A stretch of DNA of 64,000 nt from Schizochytrium sp. TIO01 (Eukaryota; Sar; Bigyra; Thraustochytrida; Thraustochytriidae). The stretch is taken from NCBI GenBank assembly GCA_004764695.1, contig SMSO01000031.1, positions 7,373,261 through 7,437,260 of the forward strand, given 5' to 3'. Positions 56,101-64,000 of the stretch are shown one piece after another. Position 1 is the stretch's first letter; every line of letters begins with the position of its first letter. The notes beneath the pieces were generated by a model, which saw only the letters and a list, made by a program, of their open reading frames with translations, was not told the DNA's origin and did not search any database. The position numbers and the translations under genes were made by a program.

Positions 56101-59100
56101 CATGCAGGTTGATAATGTGAAAAAAGTGTCTGTTGCAGCAACTTCTTTATGTATGTTTGTACATGCTATGGATATTTACAGTGACGTAGCAAAGGAGGTC
56201 GCCCCCAAGATGGCAAAGTTGAAAGAGATGAATGATCAAATGAATCAAGCCAATGCTCTGCTGGCGGAAAAGCAAGCTGAATTGCAGGCTGTAAGAGACA
56301 AAGTTGCAGCCCTTCAGCAACAGCTGGATGAAACTCTTGCGGCAAAGAAAGAACTCGAAGACCAGAGCCAACTGACGAAGGACCGACTTGTTCGCGCAGA
56401 AAAATTGACTTCTGGTCTTGCCTCAGAAGGTGTGCGCTGGAAGCAAACCCTTTCTGATATTGCCAAGGATATGGAGCTTCTTACAGGTGATGTAATGATT
56501 TCTGCAGGTTGCATTTCATACTATGGTGCGTTCACGGGACCTTTCCGTGAGCGGCTTGTTAAGCACTGGCTAGCACGTTGCCAGGACTTGAAGATCCCTT
56601 GTACAGATAATGCTTCCCTACAAAACACAATTGGAAATCCAGTGCAACTTCGAGCATGGCAAATTGACGGACTTCCTACAGATGCGGTTTCTGCAGATAG
56701 TGCTTTGCTTGTTTTCCGCGGGAAGAGGTGGCCGCTCATGATTGATCCACAGGGTCAAGCCAATCGCTGGATCAAAAATACAGAGTCTGTGAATAACATC
56801 GAGGTTATCAAGATGTCAAACCCAAATCTCTTGCGTTCTCTCGAAAATGGCATTCGAGTTGGACGCCCTGTTCTCATTGAAGACTTGGATGAACGTATTG
56901 ATCCATCACTAGAGCCAGTCCTTCAGAAGGCAGTATTCTTTCAGGGTGGACGAAAATTGATTCATCTGGGTGACTCTGATATTGACTATGATGACAATTT
57001 CAAGTTCTATATGACCACGAAGATGCCAAACCCACACTACTTGCCAGAGATTTGCATCAAAGTGACTCTCATCAATTTTACTGTAACCTTCATTGGTTTG
57101 ACTGATCAACTTCTAGGTGATGTTGTGAAAGCAGAGCGCCCTGATGTCGAGGAGAAGAAGAATAAACTCGTCACAACAATGGCTGCAGATGCAAAACAAC
57201 TGAAAGACCTCGAAGCAAAGATTCTGCAACTTTTATCTGAATCTACGGGAAATATTCTTGATGATGAGGTCCTTATCAATACTCTCGCAGACTCCAAAAC
57301 TACCTCTGCGATCATTCACGAGCGTGTTGAGGAGTCAAAGAAAACGCAGGTTAGCATTGAAGAAGCTCGTGCGTCATACAGACGAGTTGCGACACGCGGT
57401 GCTATTATCTATTTCGTTATCGCTGACTTGACACAGATTGATCCTATGTATCAATACTCGCTAAGTTTCGTCAAATCTTTGTTTCTCACAAGTCTTTCTT
57501 TGCCCCAGCCAGCTAAAGATCCAGCAGACACTCGAAGTGATTTCGAGAGACGGCTTGCTCATCTGAATAAGGCTCAAACAGAGTACATTTTTACACAGGT
57601 TGCAAGAGGTTTGTTTGAGACACATAAGTCTTTGTTTGCAAGTTTGATCTGCTTTCAAATTCTTCTAAACGCAGGAACAATCTCCCGAGCCGAATTTATG
57701 CTTATGCTTCGGGGGGCAGGCGTAGTTGACCGCACTGGAATGGCCAATATTCCAGACGCAGCAATTGAAGCAGAACTTTTGAATGAAGCCCAATGGGATA
57801 ATATTTGTGCAATGGATCGGGATCTTGCAGTATCACTTCACCACAGTGATGGAGGTGAGCAAGAAGAGAACGATGATGAGGGCGAAGAAAAACTCCGATG
57901 AAGACGTAGGCGAAACTTCTCAAACGTATCGACCTTTTAGAGATCTTGCCGCGTCGATCAGTGAACACTTTGATGAATGGCGACCTTGGTTTGAATCTGA
58001 TGGCCCCTATTTTGAGAAGATGCCATTTGAATTTGAAACACAGATGAATTCATATCAGAAGTTGATGCTTGTCAAAGTCATTAAAGAGGAGTCTCTTTTG
58101 GTAGCAATGAACAGCTTTGTGGAAGCCTCGCTAGGTCGTTCCTTTGTAGAGTTCCCTCCTGTCCAAATGGAGGATGTCTTTAGTGGAACAAACAGATTCA
58201 CGCCACTAATTTTTGTTCTATCTCAAGGTGCTGATCCTACTGCCATGCTGCTGAAGTTTGCGAAGGAAAAGGGTTATGGAGACCGGCTTCATGTGATTTC
58301 GTTGGGACAAGGACAAGGTCCTCACGCTGAACGTCTCATTGAGAGCTCTGTGAAGAATGGCGACTGGGTACTGCTTCAGAACTGTCATCTTGCAAAGTCG
58401 TGGATGCCAACTTTGGAGAAAATTGTACTCGGGTTAGAAGAGAACCAAGATGTCATTCATGAGGACTTTCGTTTATACCTTACGTCTTTTCCAGCAAACT
58501 ACTTTCCAGTAACAGTTCTTCAGAATGGCGTTAAGTTGACCAACGAGCCACCTAAAGGTTTGCGTGCAAACTTGATCCGCAGTTTCGATAATAATATTGT
58601 TAGTGAGTCTATCTGGGAAGGCTGCCTCAAGCCACAGCCGTGGAAAAAATTGCTTTTAGGGTTTTCATTTTTCCATGCACTCGTTCAAGAACGTCGCAAG
58701 TTTGGTCCGTTGGGCTGGAATATTCGCTATGAATTCAACGATTCTGATCTGGAGACATCCCGGGAGACTCTTCGTCGCTTCTTAGACGAACAGGCGGTTG
58801 TTCCATGGGATGCTTTGCTGTATGTAACGGGTCAAATTAACTATGGTGGTCGTGTTACTGATGACTGGGATCGCCGTTGTTTAATGGGTATCCTGAAAAA
58901 GTATTGCAATCCCGGTATCCTTGATGATGAGTACAAATTCTCAACTTCTGGAATGTACTATGCACCGCCAGAGTGCAGCTTTGGCGACATCAACATATAC
59001 TTAAAGCAGCTCCCTATGGTAGACAACCCTGAGGTTTTTGGAATGCATAAGAACGCTGAAATCACGTTTCAGAAGGCAGAGAGTACAAACATGATCACTA

Positions 59101-60008
59101 CTATGTTAAGTTTACAACCTCGTGAATCAGGTGGAGGTGGGGGGATGAGCTCTGATGACATTGTTTTGGACCTAGTTGCAGAGATCGAGTCCCAGGTACC
59201 AGCTATTTTGGACAAGGAGATGGCTGGACCCAACACCTTTGTGGTCCTTGACACAGGCTTGATCTCTTCTTTGGACACTGTCCTGTCCCAAGAAATGGTC
59301 AAGTTCAACAAACTGATTCGAACAATGAATTCAACGCTTAAAGAGCTCTCAAGGGCTATCAAGGGACTTGTTGTCATGAGTTTAGACCTTGACAAGATGT
59401 ACAGCGCATTTCTTGTAAACAAGGTACCTCCCAACTGGGCAAGAGTTGGGTTTGCGTCTAGAAAGACACTGATGAGCTGGGTGAAGGATATGATCTTCCG
59501 CGTAGAGTTCCTAAGGAAGTGGTTGCTAGATGGCCAGCCAGTCAACTTCCCTCTGCAAGCATTCTTTTTTCCACAAGGTTTTATGACAGGTACCTTACAA
59601 ACACACGCTAGAAAGTACAAAGTTGCTGTTGACGAACTCACTTTCAACAATTCGATTGTAAACAAGGATCTAGAAGATATTGACGAAGCACCTGATGATG
59701 GTGTTCTTGTTTATGGTATGTGGATGGAGGGAGCGCGATTCAATCGAGAGACGGAGCTCATGGACCAGTCGCTGCTTGGACAAATGTTTACCGCTCTTCC
59801 GACGGTTCATTTGGTCCCAGAAATCAACTTTATACCTGGCCCAAAAGATTATCGTTGCCCAGTGTACAAGACATCTGACCGCCAGGGTGTCTTGAGCACA
59901 ACTGGTATGTCGACCAATTTTGTTCTGGCTGTATCGGTACAAACAGACGTTGATCCAAATACATGGGTTATGATGGGTTGCGCATGCCTTCTCAACCTGG
60001 ATGACTAA
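47177..60008 (+). CDS. Axonemal inner-arm dynein heavy chain (three frameshifts)
   Basis: Four consecutive open pieces (47177-52831, to 54902, to 57901, to 60008) join through three single-base corrections into about 4,276 residues, the normal size. The first 230 residues are a disordered, Ser/Lys-rich extension. Then come the tail (linker-proximal FRLWKNFTMWKRNV segment) and six AAA domains. AAA1 has GPAGTGKTE near residue 1558, AAA2 GPTGGGKTT near 1838, AAA3 GVTGTGKTS near 2197 and AAA4 GVGGSGK. The stalk with a microtubule-binding tip lies at 55.5-56.4 kb (AEKREDLKIVEKRM out, LAEKQAELQAVRDK back). The end CPVYKTSDRQGVLSTTGMST is axonemal. The tail pattern suggests the single-headed inner-arm group, nearest in feel to DNAH6, but the class is not certain. 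It powers flagellar bending. Confidence 0.93.
52807..52810 (+). other. Apparent +1 frameshift in dynein (C4 run)
   Basis: With one C fewer the sequence reads LNPK-C-ITMGELYGEF, the invariant dynein segment between AAA2 and AAA3. As written it hits TGA at 52829. Confidence 0.85.
54869..54871 (+). other. Apparent -1 frameshift in the dynein AAA4 P-loop (A run)
   Basis: GGSG is followed by a frame break exactly where the P-loop lysine should be. Adding one A restores GGSGKQS then TRLASFMSD, the standard AAA4 Walker A segment. Confidence 0.88.
57888..57892 (+). other. Apparent +1 frameshift in dynein (A5 run)
   Basis: One A fewer links the acidic EENDDEGEEN stretch to SDEDVGETSQTYRPFRDL and the conserved post-AAA5 sequence. 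As written it stops at 57901. Confidence 0.82.
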
Positions 60009-60368
60009 ACAAAATCTTCGTTTTGTAAAAAATTAAATTACACATTAAAAACAGTAAAACATTCAAAAGCAATTTAAAAGCATAAAGATAATGATTAATG
60101 CAACAGTTTTCTGTCATAAATCAGGTATAACAAATAGATCAATATTTTCTCTTCTTCCACTGAAGGGATTATCACAACTAGTATTCTTCTCTTAAGCAAG
60201 TATAAAAGAACGGGAAAATATTGATCTAGCAGCTTCGTTTTTCTGGCGCTATGTGAGAATCTTGATATCCTGGCCTTATAAATCTTTAGATCTTGCATTC
60301 ATACGCCAAGTCCTCTCATACAAGCAGGCAATAATGAATTATAGAATGTAAATATCATTTTATCGATT
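60009..60368. other. Convergent 3' region between dynein and the MBL-cNMP gene
   Basis: About 360 bases of AT-rich DNA with no coding signal; it should contain both 3' ends. Confidence 0.6.
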
Positions 60369-63300
60369 CTATTTCGCAACGTGCTTGTTCATAAAAAATA
60401 ACAGTCCACCTGGGTATCGTCCACAGAATTGCTTCCATTTGGCCTGAGTAATGATGAGTGCAGTGCCTTCCTCAACACAAAAGCAAGTTGAGGCAACGGG
60501 AGCATCTGCAAAAACTGCATCAAAGTCCCCGATGATAATGCCCTCTCCGCACAAGTCCTCAGTAGTATTTGCTTCAATGTCGATCATTCCTCTGTGGTGA
60601 GTAAACGTTTCTCCTTTCCCACTCATAGAAGATGCACTAAACAGTAAAGAACTCTTGCGCCGTTTCTTACTATCAAGCGCGCCTGAGCTGTTCATGAAAC
60701 TAGGCATTCTCCCTGGTGCTTCTTTGCTTTCAGTTTCGCTGTAGTCTAAGCTCTGATCATTTGAAAAACTCAGTTCGCCAGAGCGTGGACTTCGTGGACT
60801 TCGTGGACTTCGTGGACTTGCGGACAATTCAGACCCTTCTGCCAAAGTTTCAGATCTGGTTAGAGGAATTGAGGTATCACGGGCAGCGCTGCTTGCAGAT
60901 CGGTGGATGGGGGCGTTCATTATTTTCAAATGTCCGCTGTCTTCGTCCACGGCAATATTTAAAGAAATGTTGCGATCTCGTAGTTTGACTTCATCGCACT
61001 TGAAGTGAAACAAGCCTGTTTGAACTATTAAAATAAAACCAGCAGGATCTCCAACTTCCCATGCAACCTCGCCTGCAACGAATTTTCGCTCTTCCATGAT
61101 ATATTCTAGTTGTGTTTTTGCAGTGGATGAGAATTTCCGTGTAACAGAGTTGAGGGAAATAAGCTGCCAGCTATTCGTTTTACGAGTTTCTGACAAAGTA
61201 ATCAGATCTCGAGCCACGTCTGTTCCGTGTACTAGCATATCGAAGGCTTTCTTGCTTAATGATGCAACCTTTACGTGTGTAATTGCATGTACGTCAGCAT
61301 TTCGGGGCTCCCCAGTGACTAGAGACGTCTCCCCAAAGTAATCTCCAACATTGAACATCTTTTCTTGCCGCTGGCCGTCCACAAACCAGGATACGACAGC
61401 TATTCCACGCGTGATAATATAACATTTGTCGCCTGGGTCACCTGCATGAACAATTGCTTCCCCAGGTTCAAAACACTCGTAGTGAAATGCATGAAGAATC
61501 GAAATAGCATCGCGGAAAGTTTGGCATGTAGTTTGAAACAGATCATTTGAAGCAAGCACGTCTATAATCTCAATTGCTGCCTCCATTGGCGCTGGGTTAA
61601 CAGGTAGAGACACAGTGGTTCCATTAGAAAGACTTTGTAATCCACTACCTTTAGGGATATCTTTCTGGGCTACATGTACAACATACGTTTTCGCTTTGAT
61701 TTCATCTGATAAATTTACAAGACGCTGCATGGGCGTATGAATTGGTGGAACACCAGCTTCATGTAGAATAAGATCGGCATCCCATGGAAAGCTTGCTAAG
61801 CCTTCCAATCGCCCCTTTCCGATAACCTTGTCATCATACATTCGTTGGAATAAATCCGGGTCATTATGGGTGTCTGCACTGTATGCAATGACTGTTTTGT
61901 CAACCGTGACAGAAAACCCGATACATGGAATTGTATGCAATGAATAAAAAAAATTCCATGTAGCTCCATGGATAGCAACATCTTCACCAATACAGACTTT
62001 GCGAAAATGTAACAATTGTTGTAGAAATTCCCTAGATAAGCCAGTAATTGCAGAATATTTACGAATAAATGAGTCAAAGATTGTCTGCGTCGTATAAATC
62101 GTGATATGTTGGTCCAGTAGAACTCTACGAAAGGTACCAGCATCATGATCACTATGACAGTGTGTCAGCACAACTGAATCAATAGGTCTTGCAGAAATGG
62201 AAAGCTGATTCAAGCATTCAATTGCATTTGGTGGCGGGTCAACCATAGTTCCTCTCCGATTAGCCCAAAGCACAAAACCTGTGGTTCTTCCTTTTGGGTC
62301 GAATCCGTGTGAAGTTCCGAGCATGGTCACTCCAAACACTGGAAGCTCTTCTAGTGTTTTTCCTAATGCCTCTGGGCTATCCGGGTCGAGTTCTGTAGGT
62401 GAGTGATCTGCTTGATCAAATGCATCTTTTTCAATTGAGCGTACAACCTCTTCTCCAAAAAGGGAAAAGTGCCCTGGCTCAAGAATGTGTTTTGGAGAAT
62501 GGACCTCAAAGACCTTCTCCTTCCGCTTGAACTCAATTATGACCTCGCCATTTTTCAGTGAAGTTACTAGTGTATGAGCATAACCGCTACTGTCAAAGTC
62601 AGCTCCTTCGAATATTTTAAATTCAAGCAGATCATCAATGGTGAGGGTTTTTCGAGCATTATCTAGCCATTCACCCTCATTCTTAAAGTTTGGAAAATAG
62701 TGAGAAGGACGATCAGAAGGAAAGTCCTGATCAAGCCGTAAATATTTTGCCTTTGGACCAAGCAGGGTTTCCTGAAACACAGCTCTTATCCTCGGTTCTA
62801 CAGCTGCCGTAGTGACGACTACGGTACGCTGACGACGAATAAAAAAATTGAAGTAGGCCGGAAATTCAAGTTCTGCAACGCAAAGTCCCCTTGTTCGAGA
62901 GAATAGTTGGCCTAAAACAATAAAATATTGTGGTACAGGGATGCCTAAAGTCATGGAGTCCTTGATTGTTTCGGGTGGGCATCCAAATTGAAATACCACA
63001 TCTCCGAGACGGCACCAATGACCGCCGCGTGGAAGCTCTGTGAGGTAAGTTTTTGCAAAAGGGTCAAGCGTTGTGTCATATGCTTTGAAAACTGATGACG
63101 CAGATCGTTTCATAAGTATTTTCCCAGGCTTGAAAAATCTGTGGGGCTCGACGGTCGGAATATCTGGACTAACAGATACATGCTTGTGACCATGTAATTC
63201 TACATCAGGACCTAAATTATTTTGTGAAAGCTTTGGCGTATCAAATTCTCCAGTTGGGTCATCTACGCTTTTTCTTGACGAATTCGAGTCAGTCTTAGGA

Positions 63301-63611
63301 AAAGAATCGTCTACATTGTCCTCATATGTTTTCTCCTCGTTACTGTTCTGATCAGGCTCTGAGGAACCGTTTGGGTTACGATCTAAACATGACATATCTA
63401 GGAGAAGTTTGTTAGAGCTCGCTTCATGCGCTAAAGTTACACGACGCCCAGATCGCCGGGCACTAGAGTTACCAGAAATATCAAAGTTTGCAAATGAACC
63501 ATAATTGGGTGTGCCGGATACAGGATCAGCATGAGGGGTCCTTGGCGACGACCCTGCGCCCTCAACATCTTCTTCGGACGGCCTCCGCTCACTGCTCGCT
63601 GCACCTCCCAT
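60369..63611 (-). CDS. Metallo-beta-lactamase-fold cyclic-nucleotide phosphodiesterase with tandem cNMP-binding domains (putative)
   Basis: One exon, 1080 residues, starting MGGAAS, a fit to the N-myristoylation consensus. Residues 1-150 are disordered. A metallo-beta-lactamase domain (about 420-680) has the metal motif H484-C-H-S-D-H489 followed by DAG. It also has a later SADTHND aspartate, LHEAG and a final VVHVAQKD histidine. Two cyclic-nucleotide-binding folds follow. The first (about 710-830) keeps the phosphate cassette FGE (759-761) with R770 and A772, so it should bind cAMP or cGMP. The second (about 850-1078) is degenerate and carries a Ser/Pro/Arg insertion with four SPR repeats. 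This layout is that of Dictyostelium PdeD/PdeE (GbpA/GbpB), cGMP- and cAMP-stimulated phosphodiesterases. That function is my inference. A regulatory role near membranes fits the lipid anchor. Confidence 0.82.
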   Translation of the reverse strand: MGGAASSERRPSEEDVEGAGSSPRTPHADPVSGTPNYGSFANFDISGNSSARRSGRRVTLAHEASSNKLLLDMSCLDRNPNGSSEPDQNSNEEKTYEDNVDDSFPKTDSNSSRKSVDDPTGEFDTPKLSQNNLGPDVELHGHKHVSVSPDIPTVEPHRFFKPGKILMKRSASSVFKAYDTTLDPFAKTYLTELPRGGHWCRLGDVVFQFGCPPETIKDSMTLGIPVPQYFIVLGQLFSRTRGLCVAELEFPAYFNFFIRRQRTVVVTTAAVEPRIRAVFQETLLGPKAKYLRLDQDFPSDRPSHYFPNFKNEGEWLDNARKTLTIDDLLEFKIFEGADFDSSGYAHTLVTSLKNGEVIIEFKRKEKVFEVHSPKHILEPGHFSLFGEEVVRSIEKDAFDQADHSPTELDPDSPEALGKTLEELPVFGVTMLGTSHGFDPKGRTTGFVLWANRRGTMVDPPPNAIECLNQLSISARPIDSVVLTHCHSDHDAGTFRRVLLDQHITIYTTQTIFDSFIRKYSAITGLSREFLQQLLHFRKVCIGEDVAIHGATWNFFYSLHTIPCIGFSVTVDKTVIAYSADTHNDPDLFQRMYDDKVIGKGRLEGLASFPWDADLILHEAGVPPIHTPMQRLVNLSDEIKAKTYVVHVAQKDIPKGSGLQSLSNGTTVSLPVNPAPMEAAIEIIDVLASNDLFQTTCQTFRDAISILHAFHYECFEPGEAIVHAGDPGDKCYIITRGIAVVSWFVDGQRQEKMFNVGDYFGETSLVTGEPRNADVHAITHVKVASLSKKAFDMLVHGTDVARDLITLSETRKTNSWQLISLNSVTRKFSSTAKTQLEYIMEERKFVAGEVAWEVGDPAGFILIVQTGLFHFKCDEVKLRDRNISLNIAVDEDSGHLKIMNAPIHRSASSAARDTSIPLTRSETLAEGSELSASPRSPRSPRSPRSGELSFSNDQSLDYSETESKEAPGRMPSFMNSSGALDSKKRRKSSLLFSASSMSGKGETFTHHRGMIDIEANTTEDLCGEGIIIGDFDAVFADAPVASTCFCVEEGTALIITQAKWKQFCGRYPGGLLFFMNKHVAK

Positions 63612-64000
63612 ATTTGATATGTTACGAGATCGAGCTTGATCGAGCTTGATTGAGCGATGTTGCCGAAGGCAAAGTTGCTTGTGGTACCAATGCTTTCACG
63701 TAGTGAGATCTCTTTGGATGCGCTTCTCTACGACTCGAGGAATATCCACAGGTCAATCAATAGCATATAATATAGAAGGCTTGTGTAACGAAGCGCAGGC
63801 CGCGGGACTCCAAGCTTCGCAATTCTGTTTTCTTTGATCAAGCGAGAGAATTTAATAATGACCTCGCCTGGAGAGACCACCTACTGCACTGCTGTTCTCT
63901 TCACCTTCCTATCACGTTGGAGCAGCACAATGTGGCTTGTACTAGGACACGTCCTATGATGCAACTGTCTCGCCAAGGTAATACGCCCTGGCGATCAGGC
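63612..64000. promoter_or_regulatory. 5' flank of the MBL-cNMP gene
   Basis: About 390 bases to the window edge, upstream of the gene's ATG. A short direct repeat, CGAGCTTGAT twice, lies at about 63631-63652. No gene is seen. Confidence 0.4.

Overview
This is nuclear DNA from a flagellated protist. Coding genes lie on both strands, sit close together outside one large desert, and carry few introns. The introns have GT(A)AGT-like donors and CAG acceptors. Gene content is eukaryotic throughout: SNAPc, TRM6, LSM5, UTP18, p24, ARL3 and axonemal dynein. My inference is a stramenopile, possibly a thraustochytrid/labyrinthulomycete. The grounds are the intron-poor genes, the Cys-rich PLAC8 protein, the proteins with repeated V-P-x-G motifs and the flagellar genes. 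No rRNA or organelle marker is present to prove this.

Left part (0.9-26 kb) is mostly housekeeping. In order it holds a HAD-fold hydrolase overlapping the 3' end of a SNAPC1-like gene (both minus), then TRM6 (plus, one intron) and LSM5 (minus, three exons). Next come a PLAC8 Cys-rich protein (plus, three exons), a ubiquitin-like-domain protein (minus, five exons), a p24/TMED cargo receptor (minus, two exons) and UTP18 (plus, two frameshifts). It ends with a small single-pass membrane protein (minus), a membrane-anchored limonene-epoxide-hydrolase-like SnoaL protein (minus, two exons), ARL3 (plus) and ornithine decarboxylase (minus).

Middle (about 26.1-40.8 kb) is a 14.7 kb stretch with no gene I can support. 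It is loaded with tetranucleotide and other microsatellites, short tandem duplications and recurrent TAGGTA/TACCTA words.

Right part (40.8-63.6 kb) is signalling and motility. It holds an inward-rectifier K+ channel whose selectivity filter reads TIGYA instead of TIGYG, and a very unusual lipid-handling protein (lipocalin/FABP-like N-terminus, several membrane spans, PX, START). It also holds a complete axonemal dynein heavy chain of about 4,276 residues split by three single-base frameshifts, and a probably myristoylated metallo-beta-lactamase-fold protein with tandem cyclic-nucleotide-binding domains. The last resembles the cGMP-stimulated phosphodiesterases of Dictyostelium. ARL3, the dynein and the cyclic-nucleotide enzyme together suggest a flagellated stage.

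Six single-base frameshifts (two in UTP18, one in the PX-START gene, three in the dynein) all lie in short homopolymer runs within otherwise intact genes. They look more like consensus errors in the assembly than like pseudogenes.
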